Positions 19,212-28,632 of a stretch of 49,756 nucleotides of DNA are shown in pieces. Position 1 is the first letter of the stretch. Every line of letters starts with the position of its first letter. A program made the translations under genes and the position numbers. This DNA is from Legionella jamestowniensis (lineage in GTDB: Bacteria; Pseudomonadota; Gammaproteobacteria; Legionellales; Legionellaceae). The DNA lies in the NCBI RefSeq assembly GCF_001467745.1, contig NZ_LNYG01000013.1:52230-101985 (forward strand). Direction: 5' to 3'. The notes beneath the pieces are model-generated. The model was not told the DNA's origin. It saw nothing but the letters and a program-made list of their open reading frames with translations, and ran no database searches.

Positions 19212-20236
19212 ATCGCATCATTCTACTCTTCGCTTTATTGCTTGCTGTAACTTCGACCTGGGCGCAGCGGGTTGTGAATGTCTACGTATGGGGAGGAGAA
19301 ATTCCCAAGAAAGTGGTTCAGCAATTTGAGCAAGAGACAGGTATTCGCGTTAACTTCTCGACTTATGACAGCAACGAAACGATGTATGCCAAATTAAAAG
19401 CAAGTAGCAAAAGTATTTATGATGTTATCCTACCCTCTGCTTATTTTGTTGAACGTATGCAAAAACAGGGTATGTTAACGCGTCTTGACTCGCAGAAACT
19501 GCCTAATTTAAGCAATTTGGCAGAAAATTTTACCCATACCGATTATGACCCAGGAAACTACTATAGCGTCCCTATTATTTGGGGAGCTACGGGTATTTTT
19601 TATAATGAAAACTATGTAGCGAACCCACCAAAAACCTGGCAAGAACTTTGGCAAAAACGCTGGCGAAGGCAGCTAATGCTATTGGATGACTCTCGTGAAA
19701 TCTTTGCAATTGCTTTAATGAGTTTAGGCTTTGATCCAAACGATACCAACCCTGAACACATTGATAAAGCATTCCATCATCTGCTGCAACTGGTTCCTAA
19801 CATCAAGCTATTTGCCAGTGATAGCGTCCAGGCCATTATGATTGATGAAGATGCGATAGCAGGGTCTTCCTGGAATGGTGATGCATTTAAAGCCCAAGTA
19901 GAAAATAATAAAATTGCCTTTAATTACCCACAAGATGGGTTTGTCATTTGGGTTGACTGCCTTGCCATCCCCTCTAATGCCCCTCATTTGGAAGAGGCTT
20001 ATGAATTTATCAATTTTATTTTAAGACCAGATATTGGTGTGAAAATTGCCCTCATAGAAGGCCATGCCATTACCAATGCAAAAAGCAAAGCGCTTCTACC
20101 TGATTCGGTCAGTAAAAACCCTATCGTCTATCCCTCTCAAGAGGTTTTAAACCGCGGCCATTTTCAGCGCGATGTCGGCGAAGAAACCCTGACCCTTTAT
20201 AGTCAATATTGGCAGCAATTGAAGTTAGCTTTTTAA
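19208..20236 (+). CDS. potD: Polyamine-binding periplasmic protein PotD
   Basis: 342 aa. The signal peptide is RIILLFALLLAVTSTWA, cleaved before QRVVNVYVWGG. The binding-protein family signature follows: IPKKVVQQFEQETGIRVNFS, YDVILPSAYFVERMQKQGML and VPIIWGATGIFYNENY. Acidic and aromatic residues expected to hold polyamine amines are spread over both lobes (for example WNGDAF, ~residue 223). It completes a full potABCD import set. Polyamine specificity (spermidine or putrescine) cannot be told from the sequence. Confidence 0.93.
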   Translation: MNRIILLFALLLAVTSTWAQRVVNVYVWGGEIPKKVVQQFEQETGIRVNFSTYDSNETMYAKLKASSKSIYDVILPSAYFVERMQKQGMLTRLDSQKLPNLSNLAENFTHTDYDPGNYYSVPIIWGATGIFYNENYVANPPKTWQELWQKRWRRQLMLLDDSREIFAIALMSLGFDPNDTNPEHIDKAFHHLLQLVPNIKLFASDSVQAIMIDEDAIAGSSWNGDAFKAQVENNKIAFNYPQDGFVIWVDCLAIPSNAPHLEEAYEFINFILRPDIGVKIALIEGHAITNAKSKALLPDSVSKNPIVYPSQEVLNRGHFQRDVGEETLTLYSQYWQQLKLAF

Positions 20237-20355
20237 GGTTTGATTACTAAAGTTTTAGGCAAGAAACTGTTGCAAAGACCGGCACTCTAAGCAAAGCAAA
20301 GAATCTCCAGCAAATGAAATCCTGATGTTTAGCGCAGGAGGTTATTCCTGCAGTT

Positions 20356-20376
20356 TATGCCGCATTTCAGGATGAC
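20356..20376. repeat. Half copy of repeat family A overlapping a gene end
   Basis: ATGCCGCATTTCAGGATGAC is the inner part of the family A arm (compare TATGCCGCTTTCAGGATGAC at 9974-9993). On the minus strand it supplies the last Ser codons and the stop of the Tgl-like gene at 20367. Confidence 0.5.
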
Positions 20377-21914
20377 GAAATCCGCTCCACTGTTGATGGT
20401 TCAAGCCCTTCATACAAGTGCTCTAGCGTTTTAACAAAATCAACCAGCTTTTCTATTTCGATTTGTTGAAGTGTATCCTGCTCCAATTTAAATTGATAAT
20501 GATTTAACGCCGCATAGGATTGCTGACAAAAAATTTCCATTTCTTCATCATTTGATGAATGAGTATATAAATTACTTATTAAATCCAACGCTTTAGCAAT
20601 TAAATCGTTTATTTTTTGTCCTGAATGTGGGAAAAAAAACATAGATTTAGGTTGTACCCGAAGAGATTGATCATCTTTACAAGTCTTTTTTACTGGATCT
20701 CCTCTAAAATTAGTTTTATAAAAATTCAATAGTATTTTGTCATGATCATCACGCGTGTGAGAAATGAGTGGGCGATGAATAACTGTAGGTTTAATCGTGT
20801 TAGACTTGGTATCATATCCTTGGCGCCTAATAAGATATATATAAGCGTTATCACAAAATTCATGCAGACGTTTCATCGCTTCAGGCAGATTAGTGATGAA
20901 TAACTTAATCATTGAAGTATCAAATGCACTTTGATTTCCTTTTTTAAAGCCTTCCAGATCCCTCTCTTCAACAAATTTGTACACTAAAGAATTCGTATAA
21001 TCGTCAGGAAATTGATTAAAACCCGTAGCTAGTAAACTTAACATCTCATGATAAGTAAAAACAGATCGCTGCTTATATTCGTTGGCTGCTAAAAATAGAG
21101 GGCTACCTTTTTCATCAAGGCCTATAAAAATGACATTCCATCCTTGAGCAATTCCTTCTGGATGTTTTTCTAAATAATCGCTATCCCCTTTTATATAAAA
21201 ACGAGAACCAACGTATTTCTCAGGGGTATTTTTCAAATTACTGAGCGCAATATCTTCATTTCCTAGCGTCATGAAAAAATAGAGCGGTGTAAAGTCATAC
21301 CAATCTCCAGTCCAGAGACTACCCATACTGCCAACTCGAAGGCGATTTAAATTATGGCTGTCACTGGATTTCGGTCCAAAAATAACATCAAAGATGGCCT
21401 GCCCTTTTTTATTACCATGAATCAATTGAAAGAAATCAAGCAGTGTTAAATAATTTGCAATTTGTATTGATGCAGAACACTCTAATGAAGTACGCGAAAA
21501 TAATAACTCCAGTAGCGTTTGTGAGGGATTAAAATTGTCCTCTTGAATGACATAGGAGTTACAAATATGCAGTCGCTTAGAGGGCGAATCCTGTTGCACA
21601 TTATAATATTCAATAGGTGCTAGCCCTAACATAGTCGTTAAGGAAGTATAATTCTCCTTGGGTGGCAGCAATTGATTAATAAAGTGATACGTATCCGTTC
21701 TGTAAAAAGCACTTCCACTAAAAAAGGCATGACAAGCCTTATACATATTCAGGACATTTCGGAGCCTTAGCCAGTCGCCAATGATCATTTCATCGAGTTG
21801 AGCGTGTTGCTGAAAATCTTCGACAATCCTTTTTCCAAGCTTATCTAGATTTGTTTTTGTCAGCTGGATTAAAGCACTTACAGTACCTTGATAATTATGT
21901 TTGTTATCCGTCAT
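20367..21914 (-). CDS. Tgl-like transglutaminase fold protein, effector candidate
   Basis: 515 aa, no signal peptide. Residues ~48-295 resemble Bacillus spore-coat transglutaminase Tgl. There is a helix near WLRLRNVLNMYKACHAFFSG, the active-site segment SLECSASIQIANYLTLLDFF with Glu145-Cys146 (Tgl: E115-C116), then GSRFYIKGDSDYLEKHPEG and GWNVIFIGLD, which parallel Tgl's GDCLYFKNP and WRGENVILLG. The Glu of GEN (Tgl E187), reported as catalytic, is Trp here (GWN, 258-260). Tgl crosslinks Gln and Lys side chains; this protein may do so, deamidate, or be altered in mechanism. The C-terminal ~200 residues are unrecognised and helical. Upstream lies the shared palindrome promoter. Tgl comparison is from memory and needs a profile search. 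Confidence 0.65.
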   Translation of the reverse strand: MTDNKHNYQGTVSALIQLTKTNLDKLGKRIVEDFQQHAQLDEMIIGDWLRLRNVLNMYKACHAFFSGSAFYRTDTYHFINQLLPPKENYTSLTTMLGLAPIEYYNVQQDSPSKRLHICNSYVIQEDNFNPSQTLLELLFSRTSLECSASIQIANYLTLLDFFQLIHGNKKGQAIFDVIFGPKSSDSHNLNRLRVGSMGSLWTGDWYDFTPLYFFMTLGNEDIALSNLKNTPEKYVGSRFYIKGDSDYLEKHPEGIAQGWNVIFIGLDEKGSPLFLAANEYKQRSVFTYHEMLSLLATGFNQFPDDYTNSLVYKFVEERDLEGFKKGNQSAFDTSMIKLFITNLPEAMKRLHEFCDNAYIYLIRRQGYDTKSNTIKPTVIHRPLISHTRDDHDKILLNFYKTNFRGDPVKKTCKDDQSLRVQPKSMFFFPHSGQKINDLIAKALDLISNLYTHSSNDEEMEIFCQQSYAALNHYQFKLEQDTLQQIEIEKLVDFVKTLEHLYEGLEPSTVERISSS

Positions 21915-21947
21915 TCTAAAAAGAGCAATTTATTAAAAATTTGTCTA

Positions 21948-21953
21948 ATTATA
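21948..21953 (-). promoter_or_regulatory. -10 box of the Tgl-like gene
   Basis: TATAAT on the minus strand, 33 bases upstream of the ATG at 21914. The -35 position at 17-base spacing (TACATG) is poor, again suggesting dependence on the palindrome next to it. Confidence 0.5.
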
Positions 21954-21976
21954 AATCAGATTGCAGGAAGCATGTA

Positions 21977-21992
21977 TGGGTAGATTTACCCA
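21977..21992. promoter_or_regulatory. Second copy of the TGGGTA-N4-TACCCA palindrome
   Basis: TGGGTA-GATT-TACCCA, the same 6-bp arms and 4-base spacer as at 910-925, again 23 bases from a perfect TATAAT (bases 21954-21976 lie between). An extra half site TTTACCCA follows at 22004-22011, 19 bases on from the first. Probably bound by the same regulator as the site upstream of the ankyrin-like gene. Confidence 0.55.
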
Positions 21993-22055
21993 GAGAGCAA
22001 CAATTTACCCAAGATTAGAGTATCAAATTAATAAATGGTTTAACTTACTGAGATC

Positions 22056-23264
22056 TTATTTAGCTTTGCTTTTCTGAAATTCAAGGCTCTCGCCAAAGCA
22101 AAGAGCCATAAATAACAAAAAGAAATAACCAGAACCTGAATAAAGAAGCAAGGAGTCTGATAGATTACCAATCATGAATGGGATTAACATCGCAAAAGCG
22201 ATCATTTTCATTTTATCCAGCCGCAGGCAAGCCTGAAAAAGGCTAATAAAAAAGAATAGCAAAGCCGCAATCCCTAATAAACCAAATTCAGCAGCTGTCA
22301 ACCAATACTGACTGTGAGGTTCTGTCAATTTCCAGCTCCAGAATGGAACAGGATTCTCTTTGGCAAAATAATAAGTAAAACTGCCGGTGCCATTGCCCGC
22401 TATAGGATGTCGATTAAATAACTGATGTGCGTAATCATGAAACTGTAAACGCAAGCCAACATCCGTATCTTTCTGGTTGTGCTGGTAACTTTGTATCTGC
22501 TGAATAACACCATCCACACGCCCTTTCATTACCGGACTTGCCAAATAACTAGTTACAAATATGGCAAAAACCAAGCCTATTCCTGCTATGGCCTGACGCC
22601 AGGTGCATAACTGTACTATTAAAATTCCCATTAACAATAAATAAATGACATACCCAGTCCGTCCTCCGCTTACAAAAAGAACTTGATAACTAAAGAGTAA
22701 TGCCAATACCACATACCCCAAGCGTGAATGTCCTTGTTGCCGATAAGCAAATAACCAGGATAAATACGCAGCAAAAGCCACCATGAAACCAGTCATAATA
22801 TGATTACGGAACACATGATCAGGATCAAAATTAAATGACTGTAAAAAGCCATGAAATTTTAAAACAGACAGTGTACAAGTAATAACCATAGCCAATAAAA
22901 AAGCATGCAAGCTAAGCTTTCTTGTTTTAGCACTCTTAAATCCCGCAACTAAAAAGGGGAGATAAAGTAATTTACTGTATTTTTCAATCATAAATTTTTT
23001 ATCGCTAAAACTGGCGGGGCTCCACAAACAGGCAAGAAGTACAATCAGAAACAGTAAAATAGCTGTCTTACCCCAGTGAGTCGCAAAAAGTGCTAATGCA
23101 TCCTTGCGTAACGAGGGTGTAAGTAATATAGCGACTAGAGAAAGGCTTAAAAAGACACTTTTGGCAGTAGAACTCATGGGTAATGCCAATAAGGTAGCGC
23201 CTAAAAGAATTGAAACCCATGTTTGCATAGGAAATCGTTGGGAAAAGCTAAGCGAGGTGTCCAT
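22056..23264 (-). CDS. O-antigen ligase / polymerase family (WaaL/Wzy-type) protein
   Basis: 402 aa integral membrane protein with about ten to twelve helices. It has the large periplasmic loop with the family signature HPIAGNGTGSFTYYF near residue 275 and TEPHSQYWLTAAEFG near 310 (the PH.. motif of the Wzy_C/WaaL superfamily). It should transfer O-antigen or a related glycan to lipid A-core, or polymerise it, on the periplasmic face. It follows the glycosyltransferase gene by two bases, which supports an LPS role. WaaL and Wzy cannot be told apart by eye. Confidence 0.85.
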   Translation of the reverse strand: MDTSLSFSQRFPMQTWVSILLGATLLALPMSSTAKSVFLSLSLVAILLTPSLRKDALALFATHWGKTAILLFLIVLLACLWSPASFSDKKFMIEKYSKLLYLPFLVAGFKSAKTRKLSLHAFLLAMVITCTLSVLKFHGFLQSFNFDPDHVFRNHIMTGFMVAFAAYLSWLFAYRQQGHSRLGYVVLALLFSYQVLFVSGGRTGYVIYLLLMGILIVQLCTWRQAIAGIGLVFAIFVTSYLASPVMKGRVDGVIQQIQSYQHNQKDTDVGLRLQFHDYAHQLFNRHPIAGNGTGSFTYYFAKENPVPFWSWKLTEPHSQYWLTAAEFGLLGIAALLFFFISLFQACLRLDKMKMIAFAMLIPFMIGNLSDSLLLYSGSGYFFLLFMALCFGESLEFQKSKAK

Positions 23265-23266
23265 TC

Positions 23267-24040
23267 TTAATTCTCTCTGGGTGTACTGGGTAATTGCTCT
23301 ACTTTTGAATCACGATACAGTTGTTTAATACCGCGATAAAAAGTGCCCTGGGCATTCAACACTGCTAATATAAAACCCTCCCTGCCGTCCAAAAATCCCC
23401 GCTGTAAAAAATAACAACGTACAAACATCCAGCTGGTACTAAAGAGTATTTTTGCGAATTTAGGGGAAGGCCGTTGCTCAATGCGAATTTTGGCACTATA
23501 AGAAGAATATTTGTTAACTTTATACAGGGCGTGGCTTAAATCCTGGAAGGAATGATGTTGAATTGCCGCTTTTAGGCGTCCTACCTTGGCCGTAGGGGGT
23601 AATATAACCTTTTCATGCACGATATCATCACTGTAACGCGCCCCAGCTCGTTTAAAAAGTCGAATGTGTCTTTTAGGACTCGAGGAAAAGCGCATGAGCT
23701 TTCCGTAAAACTTCATACAAATGGGAATACGATAAGCCTCTGCTTCATTGCTCTTTATCGCTTTTTTAATCGACTCTCGTAATTCACTACCTATTGATTC
23801 ATCCGCATCCAGATTTAAGACCCAATCCCCTGTGGCATAAGATAAAGCACGTTGCTTTTGAACGCCATAGCCTTGCCAATCGGTACTGTAAACGTGGCTT
23901 GTGAATTCTTTTGCAATAGTAACCGTGTTGTCAGTACTCCCCGAATCAAGCACAATTATTTCGTCTGCCCATTGTACTGATTCTAGACAACGTTTAATGT
24001 TTGCTTCTTCATCCTTGGCAATAATGATGACACTCAGCAT
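23267..24040 (-). CDS. Family 2 glycosyltransferase, LPS core (WaaE/KdtX-like)
   Basis: 257 aa cytoplasmic GT-A enzyme. The N-terminus is MLSVIIIAKDEEANIKRCLE, followed by IIVLDSGSTDNTV and the metal-binding NLDADE motif (DxD) near residue 77. Conserved YRIPICMKFYGKLMRFSSSP and RHIRLFKR stretches match the WaaE/KdtX beta-1,4-glucosyltransferase-like group, which adds sugars to inner-core heptose. It is first of a two-gene unit with the O-antigen ligase. Confidence 0.87.
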   Translation of the reverse strand: MLSVIIIAKDEEANIKRCLESVQWADEIIVLDSGSTDNTVTIAKEFTSHVYSTDWQGYGVQKQRALSYATGDWVLNLDADESIGSELRESIKKAIKSNEAEAYRIPICMKFYGKLMRFSSSPKRHIRLFKRAGARYSDDIVHEKVILPPTAKVGRLKAAIQHHSFQDLSHALYKVNKYSSYSAKIRIEQRPSPKFAKILFSTSWMFVRCYFLQRGFLDGREGFILAVLNAQGTFYRGIKQLYRDSKVEQLPSTPREN

Positions 24041-24202
24041 GTAATAACCAATTTGAATACAATGTCGCTATTTTAACCCAGAACTTCTGTAATGTCTTCA
24101 GCGGAACATTACACGGGTTCGCTCCTATTCAACAAATGATAAAATTTTTAGAAATCATTTCCAAACATACAATTGCGCCAACTGGATGACAAACGTCATA
24201 AA

Positions 24203-24224
24203 AAATGCGCCTTAAGGCGCATTT
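24203..24224 (-). terminator. Intrinsic terminator of clpA
   Basis: Perfect 22-base palindrome AAATGCGCCTTAAGGCGCAT+TT (11-bp arms) 18 bases after the clpA stop on the minus strand. It is followed by more T on that strand, giving an uninterrupted U6. Confidence 0.8.
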
Positions 24225-24242
24225 GATTGAGTATACAGTGTT

Positions 24243-26504
24243 TTAGAAAACCCCTTCGCGATGATCGTGGCTATCAAAGTGTAATTTGCCATCTTTTACT
24301 TTCAAAACAACGTGTCCGCCATTGGCCAACTTACCGAAAAGTAATTCATCTGCAAGAGGTTTTTTAACGTTTTCTTGAATTAACCTTGCCATCGGACGAG
24401 CACCCATTGCTTTATCATAGCCATGTTCAATCAGCCAGTCGCGAGCAGCTTGATCAACCTTAAAGGATACACCTTTATTGCTTAATTGCTCATCCAGCTC
24501 CATGATAAATTTATCGACAACCAAACCGATGGTTTCTGTATCCAAAGGTGCAAAATTAATAATGGCATCCAGCCTGTTTCTAAATTCTGGACTGAATTGA
24601 CGTTTAAGAACCTCCAACCCATCGCTACTATTATCTTGCAAGGAAAATCCGATTGAATTTCGGCTAATTTCACTCGCACCCGCATTGGAAGTCATTACCA
24701 GAATGACATGTCTAAAGTCAGCTTGACGACCATTAGTATCCGTTAAGGTGCCATGATCCATGATTTGCAGCAGCAAATTAAATACATCGGGATGGGCTTT
24801 TTCTATTTCATCCAACAGCAGCACGGCATGGGGATTTTTAGTAACAGCCTCTGTTAATAACCCTCCCTGATCATAACCAACATAGCCTGGAGGAGCGCCA
24901 ATCAAGCGGGATACGGTATGTTTTTCCATGTATTCAGACATATCAAAACGTAGTAGTTCAATGCCTAATACATTGGCAAGCTGTCTGGTAACCTCTGTTT
25001 TACCTACCCCTGTAGGCCCTGTAAATAAGAAACAACCTACTGGCTTTTGGGGCTCTCGTAAGCCGGAACGTGCAAGCTTGATGGCGGAGGCAAGCGCTGT
25101 AATCGCATCGTCTTGTCCATAAACCAATAATTTTAAGTCACGCTCAAGATTACGCAGCGTATCTTTGTCCCTGGCTGATACTTTTTTAACAGGGATGCGT
25201 GCAATTTTGGCAACAACACTTTCAATTTCGGCGACGCTAATAATTTTTTTACGCTTGTTAGCGGTTAACAGATTTTGATAAGCCCCTGCTTCATCGACCA
25301 CATCAATTGCCTTATCGGGTAAGAAACGATCGTTAATATATTTTGCAGATAACTCCGCCGCAGCTTTTAGAGAAGGAATGGAGAACTTAACACCATGATG
25401 CTCTTCCAGACGACCTTTCAAACCTTTAAGAATTTCAAAGGTTTCATCAATACTTGGTTCTGTAATGTCAATTTTTTGGAAGCGTCTGGCAAGCGCCCTA
25501 TCCTTTTCAAAGATACCACGATACTCCTGATACGTCGTTGAGCCGATGCATTTTAATTCACCATTGGCGAGCAATGGTTTAATGAGGTTCGAAGCATCCA
25601 TGACACCACCTGAGGCAGCACCAGCGCCAATAATCGTATGAATTTCGTCAATAAACAGGACGGCACCATCTTGTTGGGAAAGTTGTTTTAAAACTGCTTT
25701 TAAACGTTTTTCAAAATCACCACGGTATTTGGTACCAGCCAATAAAGCCCCCAAATCGAGCGAATAAACAACGCAATTATGAATAGCCTCTGGAACCTCT
25801 CCATCAACGATGCGTCGCGCCAAGCCTTCGGCAATGGCTGTTTTACCCACACCAGCTTCGCCTACAAGTAAAGGATTGTTTTTACGACGTCGGCATAAAA
25901 CTTGAATGGTACGTTGGATTTCTTCATGGCGACCAATTAACGGATCAATCTTACCAAGTCGAGCCCGCTTGTTAAGATTCATGCAATAGCTTTCCAGTGG
26001 TGACTCGTTTACCTCACCGCCAAGAGCCTCTTCATCCATCGAATTCATCCCTTCAGACATATCACTATGATATTTCGATACACCATGCGAAATATAATTT
26101 ATAACGTCCAGACGAGTAATATTCTCCCGACGAAGGAAATAAACAGCCTGACTTTCTTGTTCGCTGAAAATAGCAGCCAGTACGTTAGCTCCTGTCACTT
26201 CAGTCTTACCAGCTGATTGCACATGAAATACAGCACGTTGTAAAACCCGTTGAAACCCAAGTGTTGGCTGAGTCTCTCTATCTAGCTCATCTTCCGGAAT
26301 TCTGGGAGTGGTTTCATCAATGAACTCAATTAAATCCCGACGCAAAGCATCAATATTGGCATCACAAGCTTGTAATACATTGCCTGCAGCCGGATTATCA
26401 AGCAGCGATAACAATAAATGCTCAACAGTCATGAATTCATGACGCTTCTCCTTCGCTTCCTTAAAGGCTAGATTTAAGGTGAATTCAAGTTCTTTGTTTA
26501 ACAT
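24243..26504 (-). CDS. clpA: ATP-dependent Clp protease ATP-binding subunit ClpA
   Basis: AAA+ unfoldase of ClpAP, 753 aa from ATG 26504 ([20 protein letters not shown]), with GGAG-type ribosome sites upstream; the frame runs on to 26558 without support. It has an N-terminal Clp_N double repeat (to ~145), then AAA-1 with Walker [10 protein letters not shown] and Walker [13 protein letters not shown]-2 follows with Walker [10 protein letters not shown] and Walker [14 protein letters not shown]. The protein lacks the ClpB middle coiled coil, as expected for ClpA. A helical loop for ClpP docking should follow AAA-2's conserved core. ClpS lies directly upstream. Confidence 0.97.
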   Translation of the reverse strand: MLNKELEFTLNLAFKEAKEKRHEFMTVEHLLLSLLDNPAAGNVLQACDANIDALRRDLIEFIDETTPRIPEDELDRETQPTLGFQRVLQRAVFHVQSAGKTEVTGANVLAAIFSEQESQAVYFLRRENITRLDVINYISHGVSKYHSDMSEGMNSMDEEALGGEVNESPLESYCMNLNKRARLGKIDPLIGRHEEIQRTIQVLCRRRKNNPLLVGEAGVGKTAIAEGLARRIVDGEVPEAIHNCVVYSLDLGALLAGTKYRGDFEKRLKAVLKQLSQQDGAVLFIDEIHTIIGAGAASGGVMDASNLIKPLLANGELKCIGSTTYQEYRGIFEKDRALARRFQKIDITEPSIDETFEILKGLKGRLEEHHGVKFSIPSLKAAAELSAKYINDRFLPDKAIDVVDEAGAYQNLLTANKRKKIISVAEIESVVAKIARIPVKKVSARDKDTLRNLERDLKLLVYGQDDAITALASAIKLARSGLREPQKPVGCFLFTGPTGVGKTEVTRQLANVLGIELLRFDMSEYMEKHTVSRLIGAPPGYVGYDQGGLLTEAVTKNPHAVLLLDEIEKAHPDVFNLLLQIMDHGTLTDTNGRQADFRHVILVMTSNAGASEISRNSIGFSLQDNSSDGLEVLKRQFSPEFRNRLDAIINFAPLDTETIGLVVDKFIMELDEQLSNKGVSFKVDQAARDWLIEHGYDKAMGARPMARLIQENVKKPLADELLFGKLANGGHVVLKVKDGKLHFDSHDHREGVF

Positions 26505-26536
26505 TGCCGTTGCTCCTCTCTCCAGCCAACCACCAA

Positions 26537-26860
26537 TTATTCTGGTTCCATGGTACATAACAGAGGATGTTGATTACTTCTAGCATGATCATTAACCAAT
26601 GCAACCTTCGTTTCTGCTATGTCCCTTGTAAAAACACCACAAACACCTTTCCCCACAATATGAACCTGTAACATCACCTGGGTTGCTACCTCTTCACTTA
26701 AATGGAAAAACTGCTTTAACACTTCTACTACAAATTCCATGGGCGTGTAATCGTCATTAAGTAGGATAACTTTATATTTTCTAGGCTGTTTAATCTCGGG
26801 TAAAACTTCTGATTCAGCCTTCTTTCGTTCAACTACTTCCTCTAAAGACCATCCACTCAT
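26537..26860 (-). CDS. clpS: ClpS adaptor for the N-end rule pathway
   Basis: 107 aa from ATG 26860 with AAGGG 8 bases upstream; a GTG three codons earlier is too near that site. The core motif [20 protein letters not shown] holds the N-degron pocket residues (N-D-D, M), followed by [20 protein letters not shown]. ClpS binds the N domain of ClpA and delivers substrates with destabilising N-terminal residues. It is 32 bases upstream of clpA, the standard pair order. Confidence 0.97.
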   Translation of the reverse strand: MSGWSLEEVVERKKAESEVLPEIKQPRKYKVILLNDDYTPMEFVVEVLKQFFHLSEEVATQVMLQVHIVGKGVCGVFTRDIAETKVALVNDHARSNQHPLLCTMEPE

Positions 26861-26995
26861 AACATACACCCTTTATTAATTTTATAGACTTCTAAAGCAT
26901 TTTTGGCCAGTAAAAATTGATTAAATTCTTTAAAAAATTAAACCTTGCGATAATCAATAACAGCTTGATTAGATTGCACTCAAATTAGCTTTCCA

Positions 26996-27121
26996 TTACT
27001 GGTTCTTAAAATCATCAGGGATCATCTTAAATACGATGGGAAAAACTATATAACCCTGCTTGTCCGTGATATCCAAAGATATCTTGGATGAAGCCTCTGC
27101 ATAGGATAAAGACTTGAAACT
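26996..27121 (-). pseudogene. Possible 3' gene remnant next to a repeat
   Basis: On the minus strand, 41 codons read without a stop: SFKSLSYAEASSKISLDITD, then KQGYIVFPIVFKMIPDDFKN, then Q and TAA. The composition is protein-like, and the frame is cut by a TAG (27137-27139) just inside the flanking repeat, whose edge is at ~27122. There is no ATG before residue 33. It could be the tail of a gene broken by the repeat, or chance. Family not recognised. Confidence 0.3.
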
Positions 27122-27213
27122 GCGTCTTTGCGAGCTCTAGCGAAGCAATCTAGTACGTCTGTAAACAAAAATCTGTACTGGATTGCTTCACTTCGTTTGC
27201 AACGACTACATAA
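27122..27213. repeat. Palindromic repeat, family C
   Basis: The left arm contains GCGAGCTCTAGCGAAGCAAT, leading into CTAGTAC. The right arm is GTACTGGATTGCTTCACTTC, leading into GTTTGCAACGAC. The arms are ~32 bases, imperfect, around a ~20-base centre. The motif GCGAAGCAATCCAG is a common dispersed palindromic repeat in Legionella and other gammaproteobacteria. Confidence 0.65.
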
Positions 27214-27339
27214 AAAAAGTTTGTCCCGTGCAAAGTGTTGCATGTGGCCTCTTGAGCAAGATCATGAAAAAAATGTCAACACGCTTTGCAAATTTCCCTG
27301 GCGACATTTACTCACCAAGAATAACTCTTTAAGTATAAC

Positions 27340-28596
27340 TTACATGTGCTTGACTATTTCTTCACCAAAACCAGAACTACTCACGCAGGTTGCCCCTTCC
27401 ATTAAGCGCTCAAAATCGTAAGTCACTGTTTTAGCTTCAATAGCCCCTTCAACCCCTTTGATAATGTAATCAGCAGCTTCCATCCAACCTAAATGACGCA
27501 GCATCATTTCTGCCGATAAAATTAGCGAACCAGGGTTCACTTTATTTTGACCTGCATATTTTGGAGCGGTACCATGAGTTGCTTCAAACACAGCCACTTT
27601 ATCCCCAATATTGGCACCTGGCGCGATACCGATTCCACCTACCTGGGCTGCAAGTGCATCAGAAATATAATCACCATTTAAATTTAAGGTGGCGATAACA
27701 CTATAATCTTCAGGGCGTAATAAAATTTGCTGCAGAAAGGCATCAGCAATGACGTCTTTGATAATGATTGCTTTTCCAGTTTTAGGATTGGTTAACTGCA
27801 TCCATGGGCCACCTTGATATTCTGTTGCCCCAAAATTTTCGCGCGCAACCTGATAACCCCAGTCTTTAAAGGCACCCTCAGTGAACTTCATGATGTTTCC
27901 TTTATGGACCAAAGTGACCGAATCCCGATTATTGTCAATAGCATACTGAATAGCAGCCCTAACCAATCGTGAAGTGCCTTGTTGAGAGACTGGTTTAATG
28001 CCTATACCACAATGCTCTGGAAAACGAATTTTTTTAACACCCATTTCATTTTGCAGAAAATTAATCACCTTCTTGGCTTCTGCAGAATCTGCCTGCCATT
28101 CAATACCCGCATAAATGTCCTCAGAGTTTTCGCGGAAAATAACCATATCTGTTTTCCATGGTTCTTTTACAGGACTTGGGGTGCCCGAAAAATAACGAAC
28201 GGGGCGCAAACAAGTGTACAGATCAAGTTCTTGACGAATAGCTACGTTTAAGGAACGAATGCCTCCACCTACGGGTGTCGTTAGAGGACCTTTAATAGCG
28301 ACCACGTATTTCTTTAACGCATCAAGTGTTTCTTTGGGTAGCCACTGATCAGCCCCATACACTTTCGTCGCTTTTTCACCCGCGTATACTTCCATCCATG
28401 AAATTTTTCTTTGATTTCCATACGCTTTTGCTACAGCGGCGTCTACCACATGGATCATAGGCGGGGTCACGTCAACACCAATGCCATCACCCTCAATAAA
28501 AGGAATAATGGGGTAATCAGGAACATTTAAAGACAAGTCAGCAGAAACTGTAATGGCTTCTCCTTCAGCAGGAACATTAATTTTTTCGAATGTCAT
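27340..28596 (-). CDS. icd: NADP-dependent isocitrate dehydrogenase
   Basis: Oxidises isocitrate to 2-oxoglutarate in the TCA cycle. 418 aa from ATG 28596, chosen for GGAG 5 bases upstream and because E. coli Icd (416 aa) starts at the same place; the frame is open to 28629. Visible signatures are [15 protein letters not shown] near residue 44, the substrate-site segment [33 protein letters not shown], and the metal/cofactor segment [20 protein letters not shown] followed by GANIGD. It faces rluE divergently; the two ATGs are 36 bases apart. Confidence 0.96.
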   Translation of the reverse strand: MTFEKINVPAEGEAITVSADLSLNVPDYPIIPFIEGDGIGVDVTPPMIHVVDAAVAKAYGNQRKISWMEVYAGEKATKVYGADQWLPKETLDALKKYVVAIKGPLTTPVGGGIRSLNVAIRQELDLYTCLRPVRYFSGTPSPVKEPWKTDMVIFRENSEDIYAGIEWQADSAEAKKVINFLQNEMGVKKIRFPEHCGIGIKPVSQQGTSRLVRAAIQYAIDNNRDSVTLVHKGNIMKFTEGAFKDWGYQVARENFGATEYQGGPWMQLTNPKTGKAIIIKDVIADAFLQQILLRPEDYSVIATLNLNGDYISDALAAQVGGIGIAPGANIGDKVAVFEATHGTAPKYAGQNKVNPGSLILSAEMMLRHLGWMEAADYIIKGVEGAIEAKTVTYDFERLMEGATCVSSSGFGEEIVKHM

Positions 28597-28632
28597 AGCA
28601 ACTCCGTCGATTTGAAAGTGAGTTATCATAGC

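Larger units (their letters stand above)
26861..27339. other. Intergenic stretch between clpS and icd
   Basis: About 480 bases holding a family C palindromic repeat (27122-27213) and, next to it, a possible gene remnant (26996-27121). Nothing further is supported in 27214-27339 apart from an isolated TTGACA on the minus strand without a good partner box. Confidence 0.6.
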
